From: Rhizobium sp. L43
GTDB lineage: Bacteria > Pseudomonadota > Alphaproteobacteria > Rhizobiales > Rhizobiaceae
Direction of reading: 5' to 3'
DNA: 64,000 nt
Assembly: GCF_002531725.1 (NCBI RefSeq)
Contig: NZ_NWSQ01000024.1
Span: 1 to 64,000, forward strand
The translations under genes and the position numbers were made by a program. A model generated the notes under the pieces. That model saw only the letters and a program-made list of their open reading frames with translations, had not been told where the DNA came from and did no database searches. This document shows positions 7,325 to 16,203 of the stretch, piece by piece (the stretch's first letter is position 1; the number at the start of each line of letters is the position of its first letter).

Positions 7325-8254
7325 ATGACGATGCGTAACAATCTGCGCCGGTTCCGCCCCTGGCAACTGGCCCTGACGGCTGTTGTCATGGCACTGCCGC
7401 TGATCCCGTCGGCGCCGACGGTCAAAGGCTTCGCCCTCGTCCGCGCCGCCCATGCCGAGGAAAAGAAGCTCGACACGTCGCGGCTGGTTTCGGTCGGCGG
7501 CGACGTCACCGAGATCATCTATGCGCTCGGCGAGGAAAACCGGCTGATCGCCCGCGATACGACGAGCCTTTATCCGGAGGCAGCGCTGAAGCTGCCCAAT
7601 GTCGGCTATATGCGGGCGCTCTCGCCGGAAGGCATCCTTGCGATGAACCCGACCGCAATCATCGCCGTCGAGGGTTCCGGGCCGCCGGAGGCGCTGACCG
7701 TGCTAAAAAATGCCAGCGTGCCCTTCGAGATGGTGCCGAACGCCTTCACCCGCGACGGCATCATCGCCAAGATCGACCGGGTCGGCACGCTGCTTGGCGT
7801 GCCTGACAAGGCGAAGGCGCTTGAAGAAAAGGTCGCGGCCGATCTCGACGCGGCGATCGCCGATGCCGAAAAACGTCCGGAAGCCGAGCGCAAGCGCGTT
7901 CTCTTCATCCTCAGCGCCCAGAACGGCCGGATCATGGCCTCGGGCACCGGCACGGCGGCCGATGGCATCGTCAAGCTCGCCGGGGCCGTCAACGCCGTCG
8001 GCGCATTCCCCGGCTACAAGCCGCTGACCGACGAGGCGATCATCGAGGCCAAGCCCGACATCATCCTGATGATGAACCGCGGCGATGGCGCCGGCACCAA
8101 GAACGAGGACCTGCTGGCGCAGCCGGCGATCGCGCTGACGCCGGCTGGCGAGAAGAAAGCGATCATTCGGATGGATGGCGTCTACCTGCTCGGCTTCGGC
8201 CCCCGCACGGCAGCCGCCGCGCGGGATCTCAACACGGCGATCTACGGGGGCTGA
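7325..8254 (+). CDS. hmuT: Periplasmic haem-binding protein HmuT
   Basis: 309 residues from ATG 7325. A twin-Arg-containing leader and hydrophobic core (LALTAVVMALPLIPSAPTV) end at AHAEEKK, giving export to the periplasm. The mature protein has the class III binding-protein fold: SRLVSVGGDVTEIIYALG, a long connecting helix, and PDIILMMNRGDG. It captures haem released by the TonB-dependent receptor and presents it to HmuU. It is 2 bp from hmuU, so the genes are coupled. Confidence 0.92.
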   Translation: MTMRNNLRRFRPWQLALTAVVMALPLIPSAPTVKGFALVRAAHAEEKKLDTSRLVSVGGDVTEIIYALGEENRLIARDTTSLYPEAALKLPNVGYMRALSPEGILAMNPTAIIAVEGSGPPEALTVLKNASVPFEMVPNAFTRDGIIAKIDRVGTLLGVPDKAKALEEKVAADLDAAIADAEKRPEAERKRVLFILSAQNGRIMASGTGTAADGIVKLAGAVNAVGAFPGYKPLTDEAIIEAKPDIILMMNRGDGAGTKNEDLLAQPAIALTPAGEKKAIIRMDGVYLLGFGPRTAAAARDLNTAIYGG

Positions 8255-8256
8255 TC

Positions 8257-9366
8257 ATGGCCCTGCCGCAAGCCATGGAACGAGGGCGACACTTCCCGAT
8301 GGCGGACATTCGCGCAAGCCGGCAGGCGGGCGACAGGACACGGCTTGCCTTGCTGGTTATCGCGCTGCTTGTCGCCGGCTCGGTCTTCTCGATGCTGTTT
8401 TCGGTGACGACAGGCGCTTCGGATGCCTCGATCCTCGATGTCATCAGCAACATGGCCGGCTCCGATACGGCGCTCAGCACGCGTGACCGGATCATCATCT
8501 TCGATATCCGCCTGCCCCGGGCGATCCTCGGCTTCCTGATCGGCGCCTCGCTGGCGGTCTCCGGCACGGTGATGCAGGGCCTGTTCCGCAATCCGCTGGC
8601 CGATCCCGGCCTCGTCGGCGTCGCCTCCGGCGCAAGCCTCGGCGCAGTCACCATCATCGTGCTCGGCGGCAGCCTTGCAGCCCCGCTCACAGCACTGCTC
8701 GGCATCTACGCCCTGCCGGCGGCCGCCTTCGGCGGCGGCCTCGTCACGACACTGCTGCTCTACCGGATCGCCACCCGCCACGGCCAAACCTCGGTGGCAA
8801 CGATGCTGCTTGCCGGCATCGCGCTCGGCGCGCTTGCGCTGGCGCTCACCGGACTGCTGATCTACATGGCCAACGACCAGCAGCTGCGCGACCTGACCTT
8901 CTGGAGTATGGGCTCGCTTGCCGGCGCCACATGGACGAAGATCGCCGCCACCGGCCCGATCATCCTGTTGTCCTTCGCCGCCCTGCCCTTCATGGCCCGC
9001 GGCCTCAATGCCATCACCCTCGGCGAGGCCGCCGCCTTCCATATGGGCGTGCCGGTGCAGCGGTTGAAGAATGTCGCGATCGTCGGTGTAGCCGCGGCGA
9101 CCGGTGCCTCCGTCGCCGTCAGCGGCGGCATCGGTTTCGTCGGCATCGTCGTGCCGCATATCCTGCGCATGGCGATCGGCCCGGACCATCGTTTCCTGTT
9201 GCCGGCCGCAGCACTGCTCGGCGGCTCGCTGCTGATCTTCGCCGATGTGCTGGCCCGCACTCTGGTCGCCCCGGCCGAGCTGCCGATCGGCATCATCACC
9301 GCGGCGGTCGGTGGGCCGTTCTTCCTGTGGATCCTGCTGCGGCAGCGTTCGCGTCTTGCCCTGTGA
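8257..9366 (+). CDS. hmuU: Haem ABC transporter permease HmuU
   Basis: 369 residues of the FecCD/BtuC permease family with about ten membrane helices. It has the typical run FDIRLPRAILGFLIGASLAV then SGTVMQGLFRNPLADPGLVG, and GFVGIVVPHILRMAIGPDHR near the C-terminus, where the ATPase docks. It forms the inner-membrane channel for haem with HmuV. ATG 8276 is an alternative start, but the overlap spacing with hmuT favours 8257. Confidence 0.93.
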   Translation: MALPQAMERGRHFPMADIRASRQAGDRTRLALLVIALLVAGSVFSMLFSVTTGASDASILDVISNMAGSDTALSTRDRIIIFDIRLPRAILGFLIGASLAVSGTVMQGLFRNPLADPGLVGVASGASLGAVTIIVLGGSLAAPLTALLGIYALPAAAFGGGLVTTLLLYRIATRHGQTSVATMLLAGIALGALALALTGLLIYMANDQQLRDLTFWSMGSLAGATWTKIAATGPIILLSFAALPFMARGLNAITLGEAAAFHMGVPVQRLKNVAIVGVAAATGASVAVSGGIGFVGIVVPHILRMAIGPDHRFLLPAAALLGGSLLIFADVLARTLVAPAELPIGIITAAVGGPFFLWILLRQRSRLAL

Positions 9367-9390
9367 GCGGATGTTGGGAGTGACGTTCAG

Positions 9391-10185
9391 ATGATCGAAG
9401 TGTCCGGCGTCTCCGTGCGCCTTTCCGGCAAGGCCATCATCAGCGACGTCGCGTTCACGGCAAAGGCGGGCGAACTGACGGCGATTGCCGGGCCGAACGG
9501 CTCCGGCAAGACGACGACGATGAAAGCGATCTCCGGCGAGCTCGCCTATGGCGGCTCGGTGCGCATCGGCGGCGACGAGGTGAAGGAACTGAAACCCTGG
9601 CAGCTTGCCGCTGTTCGCGGCGTGCTGCCGCAGGCAAGCACGATCTCCTTTCCCTTCACCGTGCGCGAGATCGTCCGCATGGGCCTGACATCGGGCCTCA
9701 ACCTCAATCCCGACAAATCAGAGCAGACGGCGGCGGCAGCGCTTGCCTCGGTCGACCTGACCGGTTTCGAAGGCCGTTTCTATCAGGAACTCTCCGGTGG
9801 CGAGCAGCAGCGCGTGCAGCTTGCCCGCGTGCTTTGCCAGATCGCCGAGCCTATGGTCGACGGCAAACCCTGTTGGCTGCTGCTCGACGAGCCGGTCTCA
9901 AGCCTCGACATCAGCCACCAGCTGACAATCATGACGCTCGCCCGCAACTTCTGCGAACGCGGCGGCGGCGTCATCGCCGTCATGCATGATCTCAACCTGA
10001 CGGCGCTCTTTGCCGACCGCATCGTGCTGATGAAATCCGGCCGCCTCGCCGCCGCCGGCAGCATCGGTGACGTGCTGACTGACGAAACCATGCTCTCGGT
10101 GTTCGGCTGCGCGCTCAGGATCAACCAGGTACCATCAGACGGCACACCCTTCGTGCTCGCCCACAGCGCCGTTTCCCGCCGCTGA
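9391..10185 (+). CDS. hmuV: Haem ABC transporter ATPase HmuV
   Basis: 264 residues. Walker A is GPNGSGKT (about residues 33-40), the signature is LSGGEQQR, and Walker B is LLLDEPVSSLD, followed by the switch His in VMHDLNLTALFADR. It powers haem import through HmuU. It is the last gene of hmuPSTUV; an EcfG-type promoter for the next genes starts 12 bp after its stop. Confidence 0.95.
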   Translation: MIEVSGVSVRLSGKAIISDVAFTAKAGELTAIAGPNGSGKTTTMKAISGELAYGGSVRIGGDEVKELKPWQLAAVRGVLPQASTISFPFTVREIVRMGLTSGLNLNPDKSEQTAAAALASVDLTGFEGRFYQELSGGEQQRVQLARVLCQIAEPMVDGKPCWLLLDEPVSSLDISHQLTIMTLARNFCERGGGVIAVMHDLNLTALFADRIVLMKSGRLAAAGSIGDVLTDETMLSVFGCALRINQVPSDGTPFVLAHSAVSRR

Positions 10186-10197
10186 GCCTGCCGGTAC

Positions 10198-10222
10198 GGA
10201 ACTTTTGACCGTGCGACACGTT
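10198..10222 (+). promoter_or_regulatory. EcfG-type general-stress promoter
   Basis: GGAAC (10198-10202), 16 bases, then CGTT (10219-10222): an exact match to the GGAAC-N16/17-CGTT consensus of the alphaproteobacterial EcfG sigma factor, 110 bp upstream of the DUF883 gene. It predicts stress induction of the next two genes. Confidence 0.65.
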
Positions 10223-10332
10223 TTCGGCAGTGATCTGGGTCAATGCCGGGCGATATGATTCATGCAACGGACGGTGGTGACCCCAGTGCGATTTAGGCGG
10301 GCTTGCGCGCGCCCCAGCCAATGGAGACAGCC

Positions 10333-10677
10333 ATGAGCTATTCTATTTTCCAGTCCGGCCGCAGCCGCCGCAACGGCACCTTCCACAATTTGGAATCCGG
10401 CATCGAGGAGCAGATCGAGGCGTTGCGCGACGAACTCGCGGAACTGACACGCCTCGTCGGCAAGAGTTCGCGCCACCAGGGTGAAAAAATCCGCAGCCAG
10501 GCCGGCGCCGGTTATGAGGAATTGCTCGGCCGCAGCGAGGATCTGCTGCGCGAATTGCAGCGCGGCTATGAGCGCGGTACGACGGAAATGCGCGCGACCG
10601 TGCGCAAACATCCGCTGGCAACGATCGGCGCCGCTGCCGCTTTCGGCCTGGCCATCGCTTTCCTCGCTCGGCGCTGA
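10333..10677 (+). CDS. DUF883/ElaB-YqjD-like membrane-anchored protein
   Basis: 114 residues from ATG 10333, preceded by GGAGA. A long charged helical part (EEQIEALRDELAELTRLVGK, SEDLLRELQRGYERG) is followed by one C-terminal membrane helix (HPLATIGAAAAFGLAIAFL) and a basic tail ARR, the layout of ElaB/YqjD proteins, which in enterobacteria anchor ribosomes or respond to stress. An EcfG-like promoter lies upstream and a holin-like membrane gene follows 9 bp downstream, so both are probably general-stress genes. Confidence 0.8.
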   Translation: MSYSIFQSGRSRRNGTFHNLESGIEEQIEALRDELAELTRLVGKSSRHQGEKIRSQAGAGYEELLGRSEDLLRELQRGYERGTTEMRATVRKHPLATIGAAAAFGLAIAFLARR

Positions 10678-10686
10678 GGACGCGCG

Positions 10687-11088
10687 ATGCTGTTTTCGAT
10701 CCTCAGTGTGCTGACGGGCGCAAGCGTGCACCGGACCGTTGCGCGCGCCAAGCGCAATAGCATCTTCATCGCGCTTGCCGCACTTTTTCTCCTCACCGCC
10801 TACGCGCTTGTTGTCGCCGCGGGCGCCATCTGGCTCGCCGGCATCTACGGCGCGCTCGGCGCCGTTCTCTTCCTGGCCGCTTGCGCGCTGCTGATCGCCA
10901 TCATCGCACTGGTGGTCATGGCGGTCATCAATGCCCGGGAGAAGCGTCGCGCCCGCGAACGTCGCGCCGCGCTGGAATCCTTCGCCACTGTCGGCCTCGG
11001 CCTTATCCGCGCCCAGCCCCTCCTCACCGCCGGCGTCCTAGCGGCCATCGTCGCGGCGAATCTGGTGGGGTCGAAGCGTGAGGATTGA
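10687..11088 (+). CDS. Phage-holin superfamily III-like (YqjE-like) membrane protein
   Basis: 133 residues with two adjacent hydrophobic segments (IALAALFLLTAYALVVAAGA and LGAVLFLAACALLIAIIALV), a strongly basic linker (AREKRRARERRAALES), and a third hydrophobic stretch at the C-terminus. This is the pattern of YqjE/holin-superfamily-III proteins that often sit beside ElaB/YqjD homologues. A lytic holin function is not implied. It is cotranscribed with the DUF883 gene. Confidence 0.7.
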   Translation: MLFSILSVLTGASVHRTVARAKRNSIFIALAALFLLTAYALVVAAGAIWLAGIYGALGAVLFLAACALLIAIIALVVMAVINAREKRRARERRAALESFATVGLGLIRAQPLLTAGVLAAIVAANLVGSKRED

Positions 11089-11145
11089 GGGGGGACTTAC
11101 TCCGCCTCACGTACCAACGCTAAGATTAGGCAGATCCACCCACCC

Positions 11146-11302
11146 CACCCTCCCTCATTCCTGTGCCTGTCACAGGAATCCAGCCACGGCGCGTCCGCGC
11201 CGTGAATGAACCAAAAGACTCTCAACAGGATAAGTCTTTCGCGCCCAAGGACTTGGACGCACTGGATTCCTATGACGAGCACGGGAATGAGGGAGGAGAG
11301 GT
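11146..11302. repeat. RIME-like palindromic intergenic repeat, copy 2
   Basis: CCTCATTCCTGTGCCTGTCA on the left is mirrored by ATGACGAGCACGGGAATGAG on the right. Inside are GGCGCGTCCGCGCC and CGCGCCCAAGGACTTGG. The blocks match copy 1 (2706-2855) in inverted orientation. It occupies most of the 330-bp gap before ecfG, with no gene. Confidence 0.75.
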
Positions 11303-11362
11303 AGTTGCCTTGAACAGCTATGGATGACTTGGGTACGCGTCCTTCCCCCGATCCTACAAACC

Positions 11363-11393
11363 AAAAAAGCCGGCGCCCCGAGGGACAACCGGC
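11363..11393 (-). terminator. Rho-independent terminator after ecfG
   Basis: On the minus strand GCCGG, a 15-base loop, CCGGC, then six T residues. It lies 25 bp past the ecfG stop. Confidence 0.75.
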
Positions 11394-11417
11394 CTTCCTC
11401 CCAAATATAACTCTCTA

Positions 11418-11975
11418 TCAGAACGCAAACGCCTTCGACGTCAGCGGCGCCGAGGTGGCATCGGGGCCGAAATCGGCCTCGCCTGAAATCTGCAGCAACT
11501 CCTGCAGCCGTTGGCGAGCCCGGTTGACGCGGCTCTTGATGGTGCCCACGGCACAGCCGCAGATTTCGGCCGCCTCCTCGTAGGAAAAACCCGAGGCACC
11601 GACGAGGATGATCGCCTCACGCTGGTCCGGCGGCAACTGGTCGAGCGCCTTCTTGAAGTCCTGCAGATCGAGCGCACCGTATTGCGAGGGGTGCATCGCC
11701 ATCGATTCCGTGAACAGGCCGTCGCTGTCCTGCACCTCGCGGCCGCTCTTGCGCATCTGGCTGTAAAGTTCGTTGCGCAGGATCGTGAAGAGCCAGGCCT
11801 TCATATTGGTGCCCATCTCGAAATGATCCTGTTTGGCCCAGGCTTTCATGATGGTGTCCTGGACGAGATCGTCGGCACGATCGTGCCGCCCGATCAAAGA
11901 AATTGCGAAGGCGCGGAGACTTGGGAGTGCCGCCAGCAGTTCCCGCTTGAAGCTGGGTTGCGCTTTATCTTCCAT
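11418..11975 (-). CDS. ecfG: EcfG-type general stress sigma factor
   Basis: 185 residues with the two ECF domains. Region 2 includes IGRHDRADDLVQDTIMKAW; region 4 includes LDQLPPDQREAIILVGASGF and CAVGTIKSRVNRARQRL. The sequence is of the EcfG/RpoE2 class that directs the alphaproteobacterial general stress response at GGAAC-N16/17-CGTT promoters. It lies 10 bp after nepR in one operon, opposite phyR, the complete partner-switch locus. NepR should hold it inactive until PhyR is phosphorylated. Confidence 0.93.
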   Translation of the reverse strand: MEDKAQPSFKRELLAALPSLRAFAISLIGRHDRADDLVQDTIMKAWAKQDHFEMGTNMKAWLFTILRNELYSQMRKSGREVQDSDGLFTESMAMHPSQYGALDLQDFKKALDQLPPDQREAIILVGASGFSYEEAAEICGCAVGTIKSRVNRARQRLQELLQISGEADFGPDATSAPLTSKAFAF

Positions 11976-11985
11976 GCAGATGATC

Positions 11986-12192
11986 CTATTCGGCCATTTT
12001 GGCGGAAGCCATCATTTCGGCATGGTCAAGCTTTTCGAGAAGATCGAGAAAACGATCCGGGATCGCCTCCTCCTGCGCGGAGGCATACAGCGACCGCAGC
12101 CTGACACCGATCTGATTATTCGGGTCCAGGATATCGCTTGCCCGCAGCTCCAGCTTACGCTGATCGGCTGCTTCTTTCTTGCGTGTCGTCAT
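11986..12192 (-). CDS. nepR: NepR anti-sigma factor
   Basis: 68 residues from ATG 12192. The conserved NepR core is visible as NNQIGVRLRSLYASAQEEAI followed by PDRFLDLLEKLDHAE. NepR binds EcfG in the cytosol and is titrated away by phosphorylated PhyR. An in-frame ATG at 12303 would add 37 residues with no NepR similarity and no clear ribosome-binding site; I prefer the shorter form. It is first in the nepR-ecfG operon. Confidence 0.9.
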   Translation of the reverse strand: MTTRKKEAADQRKLELRASDILDPNNQIGVRLRSLYASAQEEAIPDRFLDLLEKLDHAEMMASAKMAE

Positions 12193-12341
12193 CAATTCGT
12201 CTTCTCGCCGGTTGTCTGTTGGGGCGTGCAGGGGATCAATCATGATTTCAACCATCGACACCGAGCCTTCTATTGTCGATGTCCCTGGCATTTTTTGCTT
12301 CATGGGTCAAAACGCTACGCCCTTTCCTTGTCGGCTGGAAT

Positions 12342-12366
12342 AATGCGGCGCGACAAAAAAAGTTCC
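12342..12366 (-). promoter_or_regulatory. EcfG-type promoter of nepR-ecfG
   Basis: On the minus strand GGAAC (12366-12362), 16 bases, then CATT, one mismatch from GGAAC-N16-CGTT. This predicts autoregulation of the nepR-ecfG operon. Confidence 0.5.
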
Positions 12367-12375
12367 TGCCGTTCC

Positions 12376-12400
12376 GGAACTTTTTTAGCAAGACGACGTT
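12376..12400 (+). promoter_or_regulatory. EcfG-type promoter of phyR
   Basis: GGAAC (12376-12380), 16 bases, CGTT (12397-12400): exact consensus, 46 bp before the phyR start and back to back with the nepR promoter. Confidence 0.7.
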
Positions 12401-12445
12401 AACCGGTCATTGGAGCCAATGCCGGCCTGTATACGGGAGCCCTTA

Positions 12446-13240
12446 ATGACACTTTCCACTCGAATCGCGCCGCACCTTCCTTATCTGCGCCGCTATTCCC
12501 GCGCCCTTACCGGCACTCAGACTTCGGGTGATGCCTATGTCGCCGCCGTACTCGAAGCCATCATCGCCGATCTCACGATTTTCCCGGATACGGCGAATGA
12601 CCGGGTGGCACTCTACAAACTGTTTACGCAATTGTTTGGTTCCACCGCAGTCCAGATTCCGGAGCCGACATCGCCCTATGCCTGGGAACAGCGCGCCACG
12701 CTGAACCTTTCGAAGGTTTCACCGGGCGCCCGTCAGGCCTTCCTGCTTGCCTCCGTCGAGAATTTCCGCGTCGCCGAGATCGGCGAAATCCTGGAACTCG
12801 ACGAACAGGACGTCATGCGCCTGCTCGACATGGCCTCGCAGGAGATTTCCCGTCAGGTCGCGACCGATATCATGATCATCGAGGACGAACCGCTGATCGC
12901 CATGGATATCGAGCAAATGGTCGAAAGCCTCGGCCATCGCGTCACCGGCATTGCCCGCACGCATGCCGAGGCCGTCGCACTCTACAACAAGACCAAGCCG
13001 AGCATGGTCCTGGCCGACATCCAGCTTGCCGATGGCAGCTCCGGGATCGACGCCGTTAACGACATCCTCAAGACATCGAGCGTCCCGGTGATTTTCATCA
13101 CGGCTTTCCCGGAAAGGCTTCTGACCGGCGAGCGCCCCGAACCGACTTTCCTTGTCACCAAGCCCTTCAATCCAGACATGGTCAAGGCACTGATCAGCCA
13201 GGCTCTCTTCTTCAACGAATCGACCAGAGTTGCCGCCTGA
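12446..13240 (+). CDS. phyR: PhyR anti-anti-sigma response regulator
   Basis: 264 residues from ATG 12446 (GGGAG upstream). The N-terminal half mimics an ECF sigma factor (PHLPYLRRYSRALTGTQTSG; SPGARQAFLLASVENFRVAE). The C-terminal half is a receiver domain: DIMIIEDEPLIAMDIEQMVE, phosphoacceptor Asp about 191 in MVLADIQLADG, and the conserved Lys in LVTKPFNPD. On phosphorylation the sigma-like domain binds NepR and frees EcfG. It is divergent from nepR-ecfG. Confidence 0.95.
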   Translation: MTLSTRIAPHLPYLRRYSRALTGTQTSGDAYVAAVLEAIIADLTIFPDTANDRVALYKLFTQLFGSTAVQIPEPTSPYAWEQRATLNLSKVSPGARQAFLLASVENFRVAEIGEILELDEQDVMRLLDMASQEISRQVATDIMIIEDEPLIAMDIEQMVESLGHRVTGIARTHAEAVALYNKTKPSMVLADIQLADGSSGIDAVNDILKTSSVPVIFITAFPERLLTGERPEPTFLVTKPFNPDMVKALISQALFFNESTRVAA

Positions 13241-13260
13241 GACGCAATTCTTCGGCCTTC

Positions 13261-13286
13261 GGAACCAAATCGCCAAAACAGGCGTT
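13261..13286 (+). promoter_or_regulatory. EcfG-type promoter of the histidine kinase gene
   Basis: GGAAC (13261-13265), 17 bases, CGTT (13283-13286): exact consensus spacing, about 130 bp upstream of the likely kinase start at 13414. Confidence 0.6.
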
Positions 13287-13413
13287 CCGGTGCTACCGGG
13301 ACGCTCCGGTGGCTTTAATGGTTTTTGCAGCGCTTTGTTCTAGAGTTGACAGGCGGAGCCTCGAGGGCGCTCCCTTCAGCGAGGTTCAAGATGTCACAGG
13401 GAAAGGCGGCCGA

Positions 13414-14427
13414 GTGAATAGGACTGAACCATTGTCCGGCATGCCTTTTACCTTCGAAGGCAAAGCCGCAATGATGGAACGCGCGCTCGGCAGCGCCGGG
13501 ATTTCAATCCTCTGCCAGGATGCCCGGCTTTCGATCTTCTACGCCGAAAATCTGCCGCCGCATTTCGCGGCACTCTTCGCACCCGGCGGCAGCGACGCCG
13601 CTCTTTTCGGCGACGCGCATGGGCGATATCTGACAGCGCTGAAACACAAGGTGCTGGAAACCGGCGTCCCCAACAATGCCGAGGTCGAGATCACCGTCGA
13701 CGGCGAAATGCGCACCTATGAACTGAAAATCCAGCGAACCAGTGAGCGCGGCAAATATGGTCTTCTGTCCGTCATGGCTGAAGTCACCGAAAGCCGGCAT
13801 CGCGAAAAGGTGCTGAAATCGTTGCTGCGCGAACTTTCGCACCGTTCGAAAAATCTTCTCGCCATCATCCAGGGCATTGCCACGCAGACCGCGCGCAACA
13901 CGCTCTCTCTCGACAGTTTCCTCGGCAAGTTTCGCGGACGGCTGCAATCGCTTTCCAACTCGCAAGATCTGATCACGGATTCGAGTTGGCGCGGCGCCTA
14001 TCTCTTCGAACTCGCCGAAAAACAATTCGCCCCCTATTGGCCGGAAACATCGGGCTCCATGCCGATCTATGGCATCAATGCCCATCTGACCCCGAATGCC
14101 GCCGTGCATCTCGGGCTCGCCCTTCACGAACTGATCGTCAACTCCGCCTCCTACGGCGCGATAGCAGGCGGCGCCGCCTCGATCACGCTGAATTGCCGGG
14201 AAGCCATGATCGGCGAGAGGAAGGCGATCGAGGTTGCCTGGGCAGAGGTGCTGCAAGATCAATCGGAAATTCACGAATTCAGCGACAACAGCTTCGGCCG
14301 CACCGTGCTGGAGCGTGTCGTACCCTCGTCCGTCAACGGCAAGGCGGAGTTGAGCCTCGCTCCCGGCCGCATCGAATATCGCCTAACCATTCCGGAAACC
14401 GAATTCGAAATCTTCAAACGCCTGTGA
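13414..14427 (+). CDS. HWE/HisKA_2-type sensor histidine kinase, likely PhyR partner
   Basis: 337 residues from GTG 13414, chosen because GGAAAGG precedes it; upstream in-frame starts have no such site. The N-terminus is a degenerate PAS-like domain. The dimerisation/phosphoacceptor box is LLRELSHRSKNLLAIIQGIA, the ATP site has HELIVNSASYG, and the WxE motif appears as VAWAEV. No membrane segment is seen, so it is cytosolic. Position behind phyR and an EcfG promoter suggests it phosphorylates PhyR. Confidence 0.85.
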   Translation: MNRTEPLSGMPFTFEGKAAMMERALGSAGISILCQDARLSIFYAENLPPHFAALFAPGGSDAALFGDAHGRYLTALKHKVLETGVPNNAEVEITVDGEMRTYELKIQRTSERGKYGLLSVMAEVTESRHREKVLKSLLRELSHRSKNLLAIIQGIATQTARNTLSLDSFLGKFRGRLQSLSNSQDLITDSSWRGAYLFELAEKQFAPYWPETSGSMPIYGINAHLTPNAAVHLGLALHELIVNSASYGAIAGGAASITLNCREAMIGERKAIEVAWAEVLQDQSEIHEFSDNSFGRTVLERVVPSSVNGKAELSLAPGRIEYRLTIPETEFEIFKRL

Positions 14428-14448
14428 AAGCCCAAGGATAACGGAAAA

Positions 14449-14479
14449 ACAGCCGGTGCGAGGGCGGCGCACCGGCTGT
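14449..14479. terminator. Strong hairpin after the kinase gene
   Basis: Perfect 12-bp stem ACAGCCGGTGCG/CGCACCGGCTGT with a 7-base loop, 22 bp past the kinase stop. On the plus strand only CTTC follows; on the minus strand a GTTTTT run follows. Confidence 0.65.
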
Positions 14480-14826
14480 CTTCACTCACCGGGAGGGGAC
14501 CGTGAGTACGTCCGGATAGTGGGTTGGGGGCGCGCATGTTGGGTCGATGCGATCACCATCCGGATATCGCAATAACGACGACATCAAATATTGGTTCCCC
14601 GCCGAACGAAAAAAATTCGACTTTTTTGAATCTTTTTTCGGATCCCCTTGCCCCGCCCCACGCTCAGCCATTCCACTGATCCGGTCCTGTCGAAATTAAT
14701 GCAGAAAACAGTTGCTTAGCCGAAGGCACGCCAGTGCAGACCGTCAAAATTTTACCGTTTGATAAATTTTTAAACCTGAGTTACCTTTTTCCTCACAGGC
14801 CGTTTACCAATAATGAGGGAACTTCA
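14480..14826. other. Non-coding leader region before preT
   Basis: No gene seen. It holds an imperfect A/T-rich hairpin near 14606-14640 (CGAAAAAAATTC with GAATCTTTTTTCG) and an AT-rich stretch at 14745-14800, where the preT promoter probably lies. Confidence 0.5.
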
Positions 14827-16188
14827 ATGGAACGACTGGAAACCGGGATTCATGCCGGCCGGCTGTCGCCTGCCGAGTATGAGGCTAATTTTTCCGATCT
14901 TCATCCGCGCCTCGACAATCACGAGGCGCTGGTCGCAGCCGACCGCTGTTATTTCTGTTACGACGCGCCGTGCATGACGGCCTGTCCCACCTCGATCGAC
15001 ATTCCGCTGTTCATCCGGCAGATCTCGACCGGCAATCCGCTCGGTTCGGCCAAGACGATCTTCGATCAAAACATCCTCGGCGGCATGTGCGCCCGCGTCT
15101 GTCCCACCGAAGAACTCTGCGAACAGGCCTGTGTGCGCAACACGGCTGAAGAGCGGCCCGTCGAGATCGGCCGCCTACAGCGTTATGCGACCGATGCCGC
15201 CATGCAGGCCGGCCGGCAGTTCTACGCCAGGGCCGAACCGAGCGGAAAGACGATCGCCGTTGTCGGCGCGGGCCCGGCAGGTCTTGCCGCCGCCCATCGC
15301 CTGGCCGTGAAAGGCCATTCCGTCGTCATCTATGATGCCAGGGAAAAATCCGGCGGCCTCAACGAATATGGCATCGCCACCTATAAGACGGTCGACGATT
15401 TCGCCCAGAAGGAAGTCGATTACATCATGTCGATCGGCGGTATCGAAGTTCGCCAAGGCGCTCTTCTCGGCCGCGATTTTTCGCTTTCCGATCTGCAGGC
15501 GCAGCATGACGCCGTCTTCCTCGGTATCGGCCTTGCCGGCGTCAACGCGCTGCGCATCGACGGCGAGAACCTTTTAGGCGTCGACGATGCCGTCGATTTC
15601 ATCGCAGCGCTCCGCCAGGCCGAAGACAAGAGCGACATCGCCATCGGCCGCCGGGTCGTCGTCCTCGGCGGCGGCATGACGGCGATCGACGCCGCCGTAC
15701 AGGCAAAGCTGCTCGGCGCCGAGGAGGTGACGATCTGTTACCGCCGCGGCAAGGAGCAGATGAACGCCTCCGAATTCGAGCAGGATCTGGCAAGCTCCAA
15801 GGGCGTCATCATCCGCCACTGGCTGGCGCCGAAATCGATCCTGTCGCAGGACGGCAAGGTTGCCGCCATCGAGGTGGAATATACGAAGCTGCTCGACGGT
15901 CGCCTTATCGGCACCGGCGAAACCGGCGTGATCGCCGCCGACCAGATCTTCAAGGCGATCGGCCAGAGCTTTGACGCGGCGGGCCTCGGTTCGCTGCGCA
16001 TGGAATCCGGCCGTATCGCCGTCGATGTCGAAGGCCGCACGTCGCTCGACGGCGTCTGGGCCGGTGGCGACTGCGTCTTCGGCGGTGACGATCTTACGGT
16101 TTCCGCCGTCGCCCACGGTCGCGATGCGGCTGAATCCATCCATCGCACCCTGTCCGCAGCAGCCGCTCCGGCTGTCGCGGTTGCCTGA
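14827..16188 (+). CDS. preT: NAD(P)-dependent dihydropyrimidine dehydrogenase, PreT subunit
   Basis: 453 residues from ATG 14827, preceded by GAGGGA. The N-terminal iron-sulphur domain has CYFCYDAPCMTACPTSIDIP and CARVCPTEELCEQACV. A FAD site (VGAGPAGLAAAHRLA) and an NAD(P) site (VVVLGGGMTAIDAA) follow. PreT passes electrons from NAD(P)H to PreA, which reduces uracil and thymine to dihydropyrimidines. preA follows 15 bp downstream. Confidence 0.93.
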   Translation: MERLETGIHAGRLSPAEYEANFSDLHPRLDNHEALVAADRCYFCYDAPCMTACPTSIDIPLFIRQISTGNPLGSAKTIFDQNILGGMCARVCPTEELCEQACVRNTAEERPVEIGRLQRYATDAAMQAGRQFYARAEPSGKTIAVVGAGPAGLAAAHRLAVKGHSVVIYDAREKSGGLNEYGIATYKTVDDFAQKEVDYIMSIGGIEVRQGALLGRDFSLSDLQAQHDAVFLGIGLAGVNALRIDGENLLGVDDAVDFIAALRQAEDKSDIAIGRRVVVLGGGMTAIDAAVQAKLLGAEEVTICYRRGKEQMNASEFEQDLASSKGVIIRHWLAPKSILSQDGKVAAIEVEYTKLLDGRLIGTGETGVIAADQIFKAIGQSFDAAGLGSLRMESGRIAVDVEGRTSLDGVWAGGDCVFGGDDLTVSAVAHGRDAAESIHRTLSAAAAPAVAVA

Positions 16189-16203
16189 AGGGGAGAATGA
16201 ACA

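Noticed and set aside
13309..13413. Upstream extension of the HWE kinase from an ATG at 13318
   Set aside because: Without a ribosome-binding site and overlapping the region just after the predicted EcfG promoter; GTG 13414 is better placed.
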